From positions 2,480,001 to 2,544,000 of the forward strand of contig NZ_CP108080.1 of assembly GCF_036181745.1 (NCBI RefSeq): a stretch of 64,000 bases of DNA. The letters are read 5' to 3'. This document shows positions 35,457 through 45,142 of this stretch, piece after piece. The position numbers and the translations under genes are program-made. Source of the DNA: Streptomyces sp. NBC_00259. Lineage in GTDB: Bacteria > Actinomycetota > Actinomycetes > Streptomycetales > Streptomycetaceae. Each line of letters begins with the position of its first letter. The first letter of the stretch is position 1. The notes below the pieces were generated by a model that did no database searches, was not told where the DNA came from, and saw nothing but the letters and a program-made list of their open reading frames with translations.

Positions 35457-36746
35457 ATGTCCTCGCGCCTGCGCGCCGCGTGGCCGCTCGTCGCCGTCTT
35501 CACCGTCGGCCACCTTGCCGCCTACCTCCTGCCGACCGTCGTCGGCCGTCTCTCCACCGGACTCGGGCTCACGCCCGCCCAGGCCGGTCTCCTCGGTTCG
35601 GCACTGCTGCTGAGTTCGGCGACGGCGGGATTCGGCCAGGCCTTCCTCAGCATGCCGGTCCGGCTGCCGTTCCGGGTAGGCCCCACCGCCCGGGCCGGCC
35701 ACGGAACACCGGCGCCGCGCGGCGAGCGCCACGGTCCCCGCCGGCTCGCCCGACTGGGGCTGCTGCTCGCCGCGGCGGGGTACGGGGCCGCCGCGGCCAC
35801 CTCGGCGGTGCCCGTGGTCGTCGCGGGCACCGTGGTGGGCGGCTTCGGTTCGGGCACGGCGGCGGCGGTCGCCGCGGTGGGGATCGCCGCCCAGCGCGAT
35901 CCCCACCGGGTGTCGGCGCTCGGCCTGCTCACGGTGTCGGCGAGCGCCGGCGCGCTCTACCTGACGATCCCGCGCCTCGGGGGCGGTCACGCGCTGCCGT
36001 TCGCGGCGCTGGCGGCGGCCGCGCTCGTGATGTGGCCCGCGACGCGGCGGCTGGACGGTGCCGGGACGCGGGCCGGCCTCCCGGGCGTACCCGAGGCTCG
36101 CCTTCCGATCGCCCCGCTGCCCCGGCGGCGATCCGGTGCCGTGCTCGCGGTCACGATGCTCTGCTGGTCGATGGCACAGAACGCGCTGTGGGGCGTCAGC
36201 GGCCGGATCGGCGTCACCCAGGCCGGACTGAGCGAGGTCACCGTCGGTGCGGTGTTCGCCGTGGCGCTGGGCGCCGGGCTCACGGGCGTCGTCGCGGCCG
36301 GGGCGCTGGGGACACGGCTCGGGCGGGCGATGCCGATCGGCGTGGGCACCGCGCTCATCGCCTGCTGCATCGTGATCAGTTCGTCGGCGCGGGACCTGAC
36401 GAGCTTCGCCACGGGCGAGATCCTGTGGAACGCCTTCTACCCGGTGGTCCTGTCGTACCTGCTCGGCCTCGCCGCATCGCTCGACCGGCACGGGCGGTGG
36501 GCGGTCCTCGCGGGCTCGGCGTCGTCCCTGGGCGTGGCGTGCGGACCGCTCGCGGGCAGCCTGCTGTCCGAGTACACCGGCTACCCCGGCATGGGTCTCG
36601 TCCTGTGCGTGGGACTGCTCCTGGTGGCCGTGCCGATGACCGCGGTGGCCGTGCACACGTCGGGACGTCGCCTGCGCCCGGTGCCCGTGCCCCTGCCCGT
36701 GCCGGACGCGGCGCCGTCCCGTACCGCGAAGGTGCTCGCTTCCTGA
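35457..36746 (+). CDS. MFS transporter
   Basis: 429 residues with about 12 predicted membrane spans, starting MSSRLRAAWPLVAVFTVGHL. A cytoplasmic loop rich in Arg, Pro and Gly (about residues 70-100, RVGPTARAGHGTPAPRGERH) lies between spans 2 and 3; the central loop (about 190-225) divides the two halves. The C-terminus is a Pro-rich tail. Drug or metabolite export by proton antiport is likely for the superfamily, but the substrate is unknown. The upstream divergent gap (265 bases) has no clear promoter pattern to me. A weak ribosome binding site (GGGA) precedes the ATG. Confidence 0.85.
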   Translation: MSSRLRAAWPLVAVFTVGHLAAYLLPTVVGRLSTGLGLTPAQAGLLGSALLLSSATAGFGQAFLSMPVRLPFRVGPTARAGHGTPAPRGERHGPRRLARLGLLLAAAGYGAAAATSAVPVVVAGTVVGGFGSGTAAAVAAVGIAAQRDPHRVSALGLLTVSASAGALYLTIPRLGGGHALPFAALAAAALVMWPATRRLDGAGTRAGLPGVPEARLPIAPLPRRRSGAVLAVTMLCWSMAQNALWGVSGRIGVTQAGLSEVTVGAVFAVALGAGLTGVVAAGALGTRLGRAMPIGVGTALIACCIVISSSARDLTSFATGEILWNAFYPVVLSYLLGLAASLDRHGRWAVLAGSASSLGVACGPLAGSLLSEYTGYPGMGLVLCVGLLLVAVPMTAVAVHTSGRRLRPVPVPLPVPDAAPSRTAKVLAS

Positions 36747-36833
36747 GGGCCGGGCGGGCGGCGGTCCGGTCCGGCACCGTCCCGGCCGTCCCGGCCGTCC
36801 CGTCGGTCCTGGTCAGGTCCCGTCGGCGCGCTC

Positions 36834-37835
36834 TCAGTCCCTGTCGAAGTCGTACGACTCGACCGCCGCGAGATACCGCTCACGGCGTGGTTCGTCGTGG
36901 TCGAGGAACGCCGCGCGGAACGAGTTGCGGGCCAGCTCGCGCAGCTGTTCCTGGCCGAGGGCCAGCGCCTCGCGCACCGCGTGGAAGGTGTCGCCGACGT
37001 AGCCGCCGAAGTACGACGGATCGTCCGAGTTGACGGTGACCAGTAGCCCGGCGTCCATCATCGCCCGCAGCGGGTGGTCCTCCAGAGTGTCGACGGCGCG
37101 CAGGCGCACGTTCGAGAGCGGACAGAGGGTGAGGGGCACCTGCTCACGGGCCAGACGCTCGACCAGCTCCGGATCCTCCATAGCGCGCAGCCCGTGGTCG
37201 ATGCGCTCGACCCCGAGGACGTCCAGCGCCTCCCGGATGTACGCGGGAGGGCCCTCCTCGCCGGCGTGGGCGACCTTCCGCAGGCCGAGGGACTCAGCGG
37301 CCGCGTACACCTCGCGGAACTTCGACGGCGGGTGCCCCACCTCCGCCGAGTCGAGGCCGACACCGGCGATGTGGTGCAGATACGGCTTCGCGGCGTCGAG
37401 CGTCTCCATCGCGGACTCCGCCGACTGGTCACGCAGGAAGCACATGATCAGCTGCGTGGAGATGCCGTGCCGCTCCTCGCTGCGGTCCAGCGCGTGCGCG
37501 AGCCCCTCGACGACGGTGCCGATCGGGACGCCCCGCGCGGTGTGCGCCTGCGGGTCGAAGAAGATCTCGGCGTGCCGCACACCCTGGGCCGCCGCGCGCG
37601 CGAGGTACGCCTCGGCGAGGTCGGTGAAGTCGTTCGCGGTGTGCAGGACCGCCATCAGCCCGTAGTACAGGTCGAGGAAGGACTGCAGATCGCTGAAGAG
37701 GTACGCCTTGCGGAGGTCTTCCGTACCGGCGTACGGCAGCTCGACGCCGTTGCGTTCGGCGAGGGCGAAGGCGAGTTCGGGTTCGAGGGTGCCCTCGATG
37801 TGCAGATGCAGTTCGGCCTTGGGGATGAGTGACAT
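36834..37835 (-). CDS. Adenine deaminase, adenosine-deaminase superfamily (type 2)
   Basis: 333 residues. The metal site is complete: HLHIEGTLEPEL (two His), HAGEEGPPAYIREAL, DHGLRAMEDPELV and NSDDPSYFGGYVG. The HLHIEGTLEPEL and NSDDP-YFGGY patterns are those of adenine deaminase (EC 3.5.4.2) rather than adenosine deaminase, so I favour conversion of adenine to hypoxanthine in purine salvage. ATG 37835 begins MSLIPKAELHLHIEG. It follows rnz by 53 bases on the same strand and may be the last gene of a unit. Final substrate choice needs assay; family assignment is firm. Confidence 0.88.
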   Translation of the reverse strand: MSLIPKAELHLHIEGTLEPELAFALAERNGVELPYAGTEDLRKAYLFSDLQSFLDLYYGLMAVLHTANDFTDLAEAYLARAAAQGVRHAEIFFDPQAHTARGVPIGTVVEGLAHALDRSEERHGISTQLIMCFLRDQSAESAMETLDAAKPYLHHIAGVGLDSAEVGHPPSKFREVYAAAESLGLRKVAHAGEEGPPAYIREALDVLGVERIDHGLRAMEDPELVERLAREQVPLTLCPLSNVRLRAVDTLEDHPLRAMMDAGLLVTVNSDDPSYFGGYVGDTFHAVREALALGQEQLRELARNSFRAAFLDHDEPRRERYLAAVESYDFDRD

Positions 37836-37888
37836 CGGTGCTCGCTCGCAGTCGGCGTCCGCACCGGCTGGATCGGACACCGGCCGGT

Positions 37889-38797
37889 TCAGACTTCGCG
37901 TTTGGGGACGGGGACCCGGACGAGGTCCCGGGCCACGGACAGCTCACCCTCGAAGCCCGCGGCCCGGGCCTGACGCTCGAACTCCTCGGGCTCGCTGTAG
38001 CGCTGCGAGAAGTGTGTCAGGACGAGGTGCCGTACGCCCGCATCGCGCGCCACGCGAGCCGCCTGTCCGGCCGTGAGATGGCCGTGGTCGGTGGCCAGCC
38101 CACGGTCCTCCTCGAGGAAGGTCGACTCGATGACGAGCATGTCGCAGCCCTCGGCCAGCTCGTACGCCCCGTCGCAGAGCCGGGTGTCCATGACGAACGC
38201 GAACCGCTGCCCGCGCCGCACCTCACTGACGTCCTCCAGCGTGACGCCGCCGAGCGCGCTCTCGCGCTGGATGCGCCCCACGTCGGGGCCCTTGATGCCG
38301 TGCGCGGCGAGCCGCTCGGGCAGCATGCGGCGGCCGTCGGGTTCGGTCAGCCGGTAGCCGAAGGACTCGACGGGGTGGTCGAGACGGCGCGCTTCGAGGG
38401 TGTACGAGGGCGTCTCGGCCAGGATGCCGTCCGCGGTGACGGGAGCTTCGGCGAGCCGCACGGTCTCCCGGTAGGCGGTGGCGTACCGGAGCCGCTCGAA
38501 GAAGCGCTGTCCGCTCGCCGGGTAGTGGGCGGTGACCGGGTGCGGCACCTGGTCGAGGTTGATGCGCTGGATCACTCCGGCGAGGCCGAGGGAGTGGTCG
38601 CCGTGGAAGTGCGTGACACAGATCCGGTCGATGTCGTGCGCGGCGACGCCGGCCCGCAGCATCTGCCGCTGGGTGCCCTCACCCGGGTCGAAGAGGATGC
38701 CTTCGCCGTCCCAGCGCAGCAGATAGCCGTTGTGGTTGCGGTGCCGGGTGGGGACCTGGCTGGCCGTGCCGAGCACGACCAGTTCGCGTACGGACAA
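37889..38797 (-). CDS. rnz: Ribonuclease Z
   Basis: 302 residues of the metallo-beta-lactamase fold. The zinc motif [16 protein letters not shown] (H-x-H-x-D-H) is intact; later ligands appear in DTRLCD and LTHFSQRY. The N-terminal [20 protein letters not shown] is the family start. RNase Z cleaves tRNA precursors 3' of the discriminator base. It lies downstream of the HIT gene on the same strand with a 63-base gap that contains a short direct repeat (CCTGTAGACCTG twice). Confidence 0.94.
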   Translation of the reverse strand: MSVRELVVLGTASQVPTRHRNHNGYLLRWDGEGILFDPGEGTQRQMLRAGVAAHDIDRICVTHFHGDHSLGLAGVIQRINLDQVPHPVTAHYPASGQRFFERLRYATAYRETVRLAEAPVTADGILAETPSYTLEARRLDHPVESFGYRLTEPDGRRMLPERLAAHGIKGPDVGRIQRESALGGVTLEDVSEVRRGQRFAFVMDTRLCDGAYELAEGCDMLVIESTFLEEDRGLATDHGHLTAGQAARVARDAGVRHLVLTHFSQRYSEPEEFERQARAAGFEGELSVARDLVRVPVPKREV

Positions 38798-38860
38798 GAT
38801 GCGCTCCGTGCCTGTTCTGCCTGTAGACCTGCGGGCCTGTAGACCTGTGAGCCTGTCGGT

Positions 38861-39220
38861 CTATCCGGGCGGCCAGTTGAAGCCGCGGCCACCGAGCACA
38901 TGGGCGTGCGCGTGGAAGACGGTCTGGCCCGCACCGGTGCCGGTGTTGAAGACGATGCGGAAGCCGCTCTCGTCCACCTTGTCCCCGGCCGCGACCTCGG
39001 CCGCCTCGCGCAGTATGTCGGCGGCGATGCCCGGCTCGGCGGCGGCGAGCGTACCGGCGTCCGGGTAGTGCACCTTCGGGATGACGAGCACATGCGTCGG
39101 TGCTTGCGGGTTGATGTCGCGGAAGGCGACGGTCGTCTCCGACTCACGGACGACGGTGGCCGGGACCTCCCCCGCCACGATCTTGCAGAACAGGCAGTCG
39201 GCCTGCGGTTCTCCCGCCAT
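38861..39220 (-). CDS. HIT-family protein (HINT-type)
   Basis: 119 residues. The histidine triad HAHAHVLGG at the C-terminal end and CLFCKIVAGEVPATVV near the start are typical of HINT/Hnt nucleotidyl hydrolases, which cleave AMP-linked substrates such as adenosine phosphoramidates. The first Cys-x2-Cys may bind zinc. Length matches the family. It sits between rsmE and rnz on the same strand, 75 bases after rsmE. Confidence 0.94.
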   Translation of the reverse strand: MAGEPQADCLFCKIVAGEVPATVVRESETTVAFRDINPQAPTHVLVIPKVHYPDAGTLAAAEPGIAADILREAAEVAAGDKVDESGFRIVFNTGTGAGQTVFHAHAHVLGGRGFNWPPG

Positions 39221-39295
39221 GGTCCGGGCCCCTTCACGACTCCGACGATCAGTGGACCTGCATGCTATCGGTGCGGCCTGCCGGCGGGGACCGGC

Positions 39296-40036
39296 TCAGG
39301 ACCAGCGGCCGGTGCGGCCCAGCAGCAGCGCGGAGGCGGCCGTACCCGCGGTGGAGGTGCGCAGGACGCTCCTGCCCAGCCGGTACGGCTTCGCACCGGC
39401 CTCGGCGAAGACCGCCAACTCCTCGGGGGACACGCCCCCTTCGGGCCCGACGACCAGCACGATCTCCCCGGACGGCGGCAGTTGGGCGGTGGCGAGCGGC
39501 TCCGCGCCCTCCTCGTGCAGCACGGCCGCGAAGTCGGCCGCGGCGAGCAGCTGCGCGACCTGCTTGGTCGTGGCGGCGTCCGCGACCTCCGGGAAGCGGA
39601 CACGGCGCGACTGCTTGCCCGCCTCACGGGCCGTGGCACGCCACTTCGCCAGCGACTTGGCGCCGCGGTCGCCCTTCCACTGGGTGATACAGCGCGCGGC
39701 GGCCCACGGCACGATCGCGTCGACGCCGGTCTCGGTCATGGTCTCGACGGCGAGTTCACCGCGGTCGCCCTTGGGGAGTGCCTGGACGACGGTGATCCGG
39801 GGCGTCTCCTCCGGTTCCTCGTGCACCGAGTCCATCCGCACGACGAGCCGGTCCTTGCCCTCGGTGTCCAGGACCACGCAGTCCGCCCAGCGCCCCGCGC
39901 CGTCGGTGAGGACGACGTCCTCACCGGGCTGCAGCCGCTTCACGGAGACCGCGTGCCGCCCCTCGGGGCCGTCCAGCACGTAGCGTCCGCCGCTGCCCGC
40001 GGCGAAGTCCTCGACGACGAAGACCGGGGCGGTCAT
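39296..40036 (-). CDS. rsmE: 16S rRNA m3U1498 methyltransferase RsmE
   Basis: 246 residues. An N-terminal PUA-like domain (MTAPVFVVEDFAAGSGGRYV) is joined to a SPOUT knot with VLVVGPEGGVSPEELAVF-type motif and the C-terminal LGRSVLRTSTAGTAASALLL, which form the AdoMet site. RsmE methylates U1498 in the ribosomal decoding centre. Its ATG overlaps the stop of the upstream gene by 4 bases (ATGA), so the two are translationally coupled. Confidence 0.95.
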   Translation of the reverse strand: MTAPVFVVEDFAAGSGGRYVLDGPEGRHAVSVKRLQPGEDVVLTDGAGRWADCVVLDTEGKDRLVVRMDSVHEEPEETPRITVVQALPKGDRGELAVETMTETGVDAIVPWAAARCITQWKGDRGAKSLAKWRATAREAGKQSRRVRFPEVADAATTKQVAQLLAAADFAAVLHEEGAEPLATAQLPPSGEIVLVVGPEGGVSPEELAVFAEAGAKPYRLGRSVLRTSTAGTAASALLLGRTGRWS

Positions 40037-41106
40037 GAGGCGGCCCGCAGTGACAGGGCGGCGCTCGCGGCGGTCAGTTCGGCGGCGAGCACCTCGACGA
40101 GCTGCCCGGCGGGCAGCTCACGGGCCATCCGGTGCCCCTGACCGGCCCACAGGGCCATGCCCTGGGGGTCGCCGGCCTTCGCGGCGGCCTTGCGCAGGCC
40201 GGAGGTGAGGTGGTGCACCTCGGGATACGCGGCGGGCGCGTACGGTCCGTGCTCGCGCATGAACCGGTTGACGAGGCCACGGGCCGGGCGGCCCGAGAAC
40301 GCGCGGGTCAGGTCCGTCCTCGTGAACAGCGGGTTGGTCATGGCCTGCTTGTGCAGCACGTTCGCGCCCGACTCGGGGCAGACGAGGAACGCGGTGCCGA
40401 GCTGGGCCGCGTCGGCCCCGGCGGCGAGGACGGCGGCGATCTGGCTGCCCCGCATGATGCCGCCGGCCGCGACGATCGGGAGCTGCACGGTCTCCCGGAT
40501 CTGCGCGATCAGCGCGAGGAGCCCGATGCCGCCGCCGTCGGTGGCGGGGTCGTCGCGGTGCGTGCCCTGGTGGCCGCCCGCCTCGATGCCCTGGACGCAG
40601 ATGGCGTCGGCGCCCGCGTGCTGGGCGGACTGGGCCTCTTCGGGGGTGGTGACGGTGACGACCGTGAGCGTCCCGGCGCGCTTGAGCGACGCGACGGCGG
40701 CCGGGGCGGGGCAGCCGAACGTGAACGACACCAGGGGGACGGGGTCGTCCCGCAGGATGGCCAGCTTGGCCTCGTAGCCGTCGTCCCGGCCGGAGTCGGG
40801 GTCGCCGAGCGGTGTGTCGTACCAGCTCACCTCGCCCGCGAGCTGCTGCCGGTACACGTCGACGGCCGCGGCGTCCGCGTACTGCGGCTGCGGCATGAAC
40901 AGGTTCACGCCGAAGGGACGGCCGGTGAGACCGCGCAGCTGTTTGATCTCCTGGTACATGCCGTCCGCGGTCTTGTACCCGGCGGCCAGGAACCCGAGCC
41001 CGCCGGCCTCGGAGACGGCCGCGGCGAGATCGGGGCAGGAAGCACCACCGGCCATGGGGGCCTGCACGATCGGACAACGGCAGAGATCGGTGAGCGCGGA
41101 GGACAT
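40033..41106 (-). CDS. Nitronate monooxygenase-like flavoprotein
   Basis: 357 residues from ATG 41106 (MSSALTDLCRCPIVQAPMAG); an ATG at 41115 is an alternative. The FMN-dependent TIM barrel carries PIVQAPMAGG, GFLAAGYKT, CVQGIEAGGHQGTH with the catalytic His region, and LPIVAAGGIMRG for phosphate binding. Members oxidise alkyl nitronates with O2; the group also includes enoyl-reductase-like relatives, so the exact substrate is uncertain. First gene of the unit leading to rsmE, which overlaps its stop. Upstream lies the dnaJ terminator. Confidence 0.88.
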   Translation of the reverse strand: MSSALTDLCRCPIVQAPMAGGASCPDLAAAVSEAGGLGFLAAGYKTADGMYQEIKQLRGLTGRPFGVNLFMPQPQYADAAAVDVYRQQLAGEVSWYDTPLGDPDSGRDDGYEAKLAILRDDPVPLVSFTFGCPAPAAVASLKRAGTLTVVTVTTPEEAQSAQHAGADAICVQGIEAGGHQGTHRDDPATDGGGIGLLALIAQIRETVQLPIVAAGGIMRGSQIAAVLAAGADAAQLGTAFLVCPESGANVLHKQAMTNPLFTRTDLTRAFSGRPARGLVNRFMREHGPYAPAAYPEVHHLTSGLRKAAAKAGDPQGMALWAGQGHRMARELPAGQLVEVLAAELTAASAALSLRAAS

Positions 41107-41184
41107 GCCCCGCATGGTGCCACGTCCGGCCCCCGCGGCCGAATCCCGCCCACCACGACCACGGCGGGGACAGGGCTCCGGCAT

Positions 41185-41223
41185 GCCGCGGGGGTACGGG
41201 ACGATGTCCCGTACCCCCGCGGC
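41185..41223 (-). terminator. Terminator after dnaJ
   Basis: Perfect 18-base arms (41185-41202, GCCGCGGGGGTACGGGAC, and 41206-41223) with a 3-base loop, 19 bases past the dnaJ stop. Confidence 0.92.
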
Positions 41224-41242
41224 GCCCGGTGAGCGAGGCCGC

Positions 41243-42382
41243 TCACCTACCGTTGAACGCGTCCTTCAGACGGGAGAACAGCCCCTGCTGCCCCGGCTGG
41301 AACTGACCCAGCGGTCGCTCCTCGCCCCGCAGCTTCGCCAGCTCCCGCAGCAGCCTTTCCTGCTCCGGGTCCATCTTCGACGGGGTCTGCACCTCGACGT
41401 GGACGATCAGATCGCCGCGCCCGCCACCGCGCAGATGGGTGATGCCGCGTCCGTGGAGCGGGATGGACTGGCCGGACTGGGTGCCCGGGCGGATGTCGAC
41501 CTCCTCCATGCCGTCGAGCGTCTCCAGCGGCACCTTCGTGCCGAGCGCGCCCGCCGTCATCGGGATCGTCACCGTGCAGTGCAGATCGTCGCCGCGGCGC
41601 TGGAACACCGGGTGCGGCAGCTCGTGGATCTCGACGTACAGATCACCGGCGGGACCGCCGCCCGGGCCGACCTCACCCTCACCGGCGAGCTGGATACGGG
41701 TGCCGTTGTCGACACCTGCGGGGATCTTCACCGTCAGGGTGCGGCGCGAGCGGACCCGGCCGTCGCCCGCGCACTCCGGGCACGGGGTCGGGACGACGGT
41801 GCCGAAGCCCTGGCACTGGGGGCACGGCCGCGAGGTCATGACCTGGCCCAGGAAGGACCGGGTGACCTGGGAGACCTCACCGCGGCCGCGGCACATGTCA
41901 CACGTCTGCGCCGACGTACCCGGCGCGGCGCCCTCGCCCGAGCAGGTCGTGCACACGACGGCCGTGTCGACCTGGATGTCCTTCGTCGTGCCGAAGGCCG
42001 ACTCGCTGAGCTCGATCTCCAGCCGGATCATCGCGTCCTGGCCGCGCCGCGTCCGCGACCTCGGCCCACGCTGGGACGCGGTCCCGAAGAACGCGTCCAT
42101 GATGTCGGAGAAGTTGCCGAAGCCGCCCGCGCCGAAGCCGCCCGCGCCGCCGGCGCCTCCGGCCGCGGACAGCGGGTCACCACCGAGGTCGTAGACCTGC
42201 TTCTTCTGCGGGTCCGACAACACCTCGTACGCGGCGTTGATCTCCTTGAAGCGCTCCTGCGTCTTCGGGTCCGGATTCACGTCCGGGTGAAGCTCCCGCG
42301 CAAGCCGCCGGAAAGCCTTCTTGATCTCGTCCTGAGATGCGTCGCGGCGCACGCCGAGTACGGCGTAGTAGTCCGTGGCCAC
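41243..42382 (-). CDS. dnaJ: Molecular chaperone DnaJ
   Basis: 379 residues. J domain at 1-70 with HPD in [11 protein letters not shown]; Gly-rich linker ([20 protein letters not shown]); zinc-binding region with four C-x2-C-x-G-x-G repeats ([32 protein letters not shown]); two C-terminal substrate-binding domains. DnaJ stimulates the ATPase of DnaK and delivers unfolded proteins. The GTG start directly follows the hrcA TAA, so expression follows hrcA and the CIRCE element. This is the second, hrcA-linked dnaJ type of streptomycetes rather than the dnaK-operon copy (inference from context). Confidence 0.96.
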   Translation of the reverse strand: MATDYYAVLGVRRDASQDEIKKAFRRLARELHPDVNPDPKTQERFKEINAAYEVLSDPQKKQVYDLGGDPLSAAGGAGGAGGFGAGGFGNFSDIMDAFFGTASQRGPRSRTRRGQDAMIRLEIELSESAFGTTKDIQVDTAVVCTTCSGEGAAPGTSAQTCDMCRGRGEVSQVTRSFLGQVMTSRPCPQCQGFGTVVPTPCPECAGDGRVRSRRTLTVKIPAGVDNGTRIQLAGEGEVGPGGGPAGDLYVEIHELPHPVFQRRGDDLHCTVTIPMTAGALGTKVPLETLDGMEEVDIRPGTQSGQSIPLHGRGITHLRGGGRGDLIVHVEVQTPSKMDPEQERLLRELAKLRGEERPLGQFQPGQQGLFSRLKDAFNGR

Positions 42383-43399
42383 TTACGACTCCGCCAGGAT
42401 CTGTCCGACGTAACGTGCCACTGCGCGTACCGCTCCCATCGTTCCGGGGTAGTCCATGCGGGTCGGTCCGACCACGCCGAGTTTGGCGACTGCCTCGTCG
42501 CCCGAACCGTAGCCGACCGCGACGACGGACGTGGAGTTGAGTCCCTCATGGGCGTTCTCGTGCCCGATCCGTACGGTCATGCCCGAATCCTTGGCCTCGC
42601 CGAGCAGCTTCAGCAGCACGACCTGCTCCTCCAACGCCTCCAGCACGGGCCGGATGGTCAGCGGGAAGTCATGGCCGAAGCGCGTCAGATTGGCGGTGCC
42701 GCCGATCATCAGCCGCTCCTCGGTCTCCTCCACGAGCGTTTCGAGGAGGGTCGCGAGGACCGTCGTGACGGTGCCGCGGTCCTCCGGCTCGAAGGAGTCC
42801 GGAAGGTCCTGCACCAGCTGCGGCACATCCGTGAAGCGCCGCCCCACGACCCGGCTGTTGAGCCGGGCCCGCAGATCCGCGAGCGAGGTGTCGGAGAACG
42901 GCGCCGGGCAGTCCACGTGCCGCTGCTCCACCCGCCCCGTGTCCGTGATCAGCACCAGCATCAGACGGGCCGGGGCCAGCGCCAGCAGCTCGACGTGCCG
43001 CACGGTCGAACGGGTCAGGGACGGGTACTGGACGACCGCGACCTGCCGGGTCAGCTGAGCCAGCAGCCGCACGGTGCGCGCCACGACGTCGTCGAGGTCG
43101 ACGGCTCCGTCCAGGAAGTTCTGGATCGCGCGCCGCTCGGGTGTCGACAGCGGCTTGACGCCCGCCAGCCTGTCCACGAAGAGGCGATAGCCCTTGTCGG
43201 TGGGGATCCGGCCGGCACTGGTGTGGGGCTGGGCAATGAACCCCTCCTCCTCCAGCACCGCCATGTCGTTGCGCACGGTCGCCGGCGAGACACCCAGCCG
43301 GTGGCGCTCGGTGAGAGCCTTGGAGCCCACCGGCTCCTCCGTCCCGACGTAGTCCTGGACGATGGCGCGCAGCACCTCGAGTCTGCGTTCGCTGAGCAT
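42383..43399 (-). CDS. hrcA: Heat-inducible transcription repressor HrcA
   Basis: 338 residues. Winged helix at about 1-75 ([57 protein letters not shown]) is followed by the HrcA GAF-like dimer domain. HrcA binds CIRCE and represses chaperone genes until heat stress releases it. ATG 43399 gives the canonical N-terminus. A CIRCE palindrome lies 47-73 bases upstream, so it is probably autoregulated along with dnaJ. Confidence 0.95.
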   Translation of the reverse strand: MLSERRLEVLRAIVQDYVGTEEPVGSKALTERHRLGVSPATVRNDMAVLEEEGFIAQPHTSAGRIPTDKGYRLFVDRLAGVKPLSTPERRAIQNFLDGAVDLDDVVARTVRLLAQLTRQVAVVQYPSLTRSTVRHVELLALAPARLMLVLITDTGRVEQRHVDCPAPFSDTSLADLRARLNSRVVGRRFTDVPQLVQDLPDSFEPEDRGTVTTVLATLLETLVEETEERLMIGGTANLTRFGHDFPLTIRPVLEALEEQVVLLKLLGEAKDSGMTVRIGHENAHEGLNSTSVVAVGYGSGDEAVAKLGVVGPTRMDYPGTMGAVRAVARYVGQILAES

Positions 43400-43445
43400 G
43401 GCCGCACACCTCCAGCTGTGTTCCTCGTCGGTCCGGCGGTCCTGC

Positions 43446-43472
43446 CTGGCACTCACCCTGTTTGAGTGCCAG
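43446..43472. promoter_or_regulatory. CIRCE element
   Basis: CTGGCACTC (43446-43454) and GAGTGCCAG (43464-43472) are separated by 9 bases, matching the inverted repeat of CIRCE (canonical core GCACTC-N9-GAGTGC). HrcA binding is well established for this site type. Confidence 0.95.
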
Positions 43473-43485
43473 CTTTCCCCGGCCC

Positions 43486-43516
43486 AGTGTACGGCGGGGA
43501 GGTACACCCCTAGCAA
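43486..43516 (-). promoter_or_regulatory. Possible hrcA promoter
   Basis: On the minus strand, TTGCTA (43516-43511) and TACACT (43491-43486) are separated by 19 bases, directly upstream of CIRCE. Confidence 0.4.
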
Positions 43517-43599
43517 GGGCGACCGAACACCCAACCGTTCCGTGACACCCGCCACGACATGCCATGACGCCGCTGGTCGCCCCGGGATAGCGTCAGGGT

Positions 43600-44322
43600 A
43601 TGGACGTCGCTTGGGAAGAGCCGGGATGGGAACGCCTCGCCGACGGCGTCGGCCGGCGCCGCCTGCCCGTCTGGGATGCGACCGTCGGCCTCGTCGTCGG
43701 CGGGAGCGCGGCGCTGATGATCGACACGGGCTCGACGCTCCGTGAGGGAGCCGAACTCCGCACCCAGGCCGAGGCCCTCCTCGGCGGCCGCCGTGTGACG
43801 CATATCGCGCTCAGCCACCCGCACTTCGACCATGTCCTCGGCACGGCCGCGTTCTCCGCGGTCGAGGTGTACGGAGCGGTCGGCGTCGACGACGTGCTCC
43901 GGCGGGAGCGGGACGCGCTGCGCGACGACGCGATCGGGCACGGGATGCCGCCGGCGGACGCCGCGCAGGCCACCGACGTCCTCGTCACCCCGCAGCACGT
44001 CGTCTCCGGCGAGTGGACCCTCGACCTCGGCGGCCGCCAGGTCCTGCTCGCGAACGTCGGCCCCGGCCACACCGGCCACGACCTGGCCGTTCTGGTGCCG
44101 GGCAGTCCCGAGGTCGTGTTCTGCGGCGACCTGGTCGAGGAGTCGGGAGAGCCGCAGGCGGGCCCGGACGCCATCGCGTCCCGCTGGCCCGCGGCGCTGG
44201 ACCGGCTGCTCGCGCTGGGCGGGGAGGACGCGGTGTACGTACCGGGGCACGGGGCGGTGGTGGACGCCGGCTTCGTCCGCGCCCAACGCGATGAGCTGGC
44301 CCGGCGGTTCGGGGTGTCGTAG
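43600..44322 (+). CDS. Metallo-beta-lactamase-fold hydrolase
   Basis: 240 residues. The metal motif [16 protein letters not shown] is H-x-H-x-D-H like, with further ligands in [24 protein letters not shown] and [11 protein letters not shown]. The family includes glyoxalase II and many uncharacterised esterase-like enzymes; the substrate is unknown. It is not a resistance beta-lactamase by evidence. The DUF3097 gene begins 10 nt after its stop, so the two are probably coupled. The ribosome binding site is weak. Confidence 0.88.
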   Translation: MDVAWEEPGWERLADGVGRRRLPVWDATVGLVVGGSAALMIDTGSTLREGAELRTQAEALLGGRRVTHIALSHPHFDHVLGTAAFSAVEVYGAVGVDDVLRRERDALRDDAIGHGMPPADAAQATDVLVTPQHVVSGEWTLDLGGRQVLLANVGPGHTGHDLAVLVPGSPEVVFCGDLVEESGEPQAGPDAIASRWPAALDRLLALGGEDAVYVPGHGAVVDAGFVRAQRDELARRFGVS

Positions 44323-44332
44323 CGTCTGCCCG

Positions 44333-45142
44333 GTGCGCAATTACAGCCCCGACCTGACGCCCCCGTGGAAGCGCTCCGCTCCCGTGCCGGAGGTTCCCGC
44401 CGAGCCCGACCTGGTGGTCGAGGAGGTCTCGACGGGGTTCTGCGGTGCGGTGATCCGCTGCGAGGCGGGGACGGTGACGCTGGAGGACCGCTTCGGCAAG
44501 CACCGGGTGTTCCCGCTGGAACCACGGGGCTTCCTGCTGGAGGGCAAGGTCGTCACCCTGGTCCGGCCGCCCTCCGGCGCTCCCGCGGCCCGGTCCACCC
44601 GTACGGCCTCCGGTTCGCTCGCCGTGCCCGGCGCCCGTGCGAGGGTGGCGCGGGCGGGCCGCATCTATGTGGAGGGGCGCCACGACGCCGAGCTGGTGGA
44701 GAAGGTGTGGGGCGACGACCTGCGCATCGAGGGCGTCGTCGTGGAGTACCTGGAGGGCATCGACGACCTGCCGTCGATCGTCGACGACTTCGGCCCTTCC
44801 GCCGACGCCCGCCTGGGGGTCCTGGTGGACCATCTGGTGCCGGGGTCCAAGGAGTCCCGTATCGCGGCGTCGGTGACGGACCCGCACGTCCTGGTGGTCG
44901 GCCACCCGTACATCGACGTGTGGGAGGCGGTGAAGCCCTCCTCCCTGGGCATCCCGGCGTGGCCGTCCGTACCGCACGGCCAGGACTGGAAGACGGGCGT
45001 CTGCCGCGCCCTGCGCTGGCCCTCGAACACCGGCGCCGCCTGGCAGCACATCCTGTCCCGCGTGACGAGCTACAAGGACCTGGAGCCGGCCCTGCTGGGC
45101 CGCGTGGAGGAACTGATCGACTTCGTGACGGACCCGCACTGA
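44333..45142 (+). CDS. DUF3097 family protein
   Basis: 269 residues from a GTG at 44333 (RNYSPDLTPPWKRSAPVP). A small beta-barrel N-terminal region (VIRCEAGTVTLEDRFGKHRV, FPLEPRGFLLEGKVVTL) is followed by a Toprim-like part with RIYVEGRHDAELVEKVWGDD and VGVLVDHLVPGSKESRIA-type segments carrying acidic residues. The family is confined to actinobacteria and has no assigned role; a nucleic-acid function is suggested only by the Toprim likeness. It follows an MBL hydrolase at 10 nt. Its last codons are the first unit of a tandem repeat that continues past the stop. Confidence 0.88.
   Translation: MRNYSPDLTPPWKRSAPVPEVPAEPDLVVEEVSTGFCGAVIRCEAGTVTLEDRFGKHRVFPLEPRGFLLEGKVVTLVRPPSGAPAARSTRTASGSLAVPGARARVARAGRIYVEGRHDAELVEKVWGDDLRIEGVVVEYLEGIDDLPSIVDDFGPSADARLGVLVDHLVPGSKESRIAASVTDPHVLVVGHPYIDVWEAVKPSSLGIPAWPSVPHGQDWKTGVCRALRWPSNTGAAWQHILSRVTSYKDLEPALLGRVEELIDFVTDPH

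Noticed and set aside
36747..36833. Short GTCCCGGCC direct repeats between the MFS gene and adenine deaminase as a functional element
   Set aside because: Simple GC-rich reiteration between convergent genes without clear symmetry; could be a weak terminator but not supportable.
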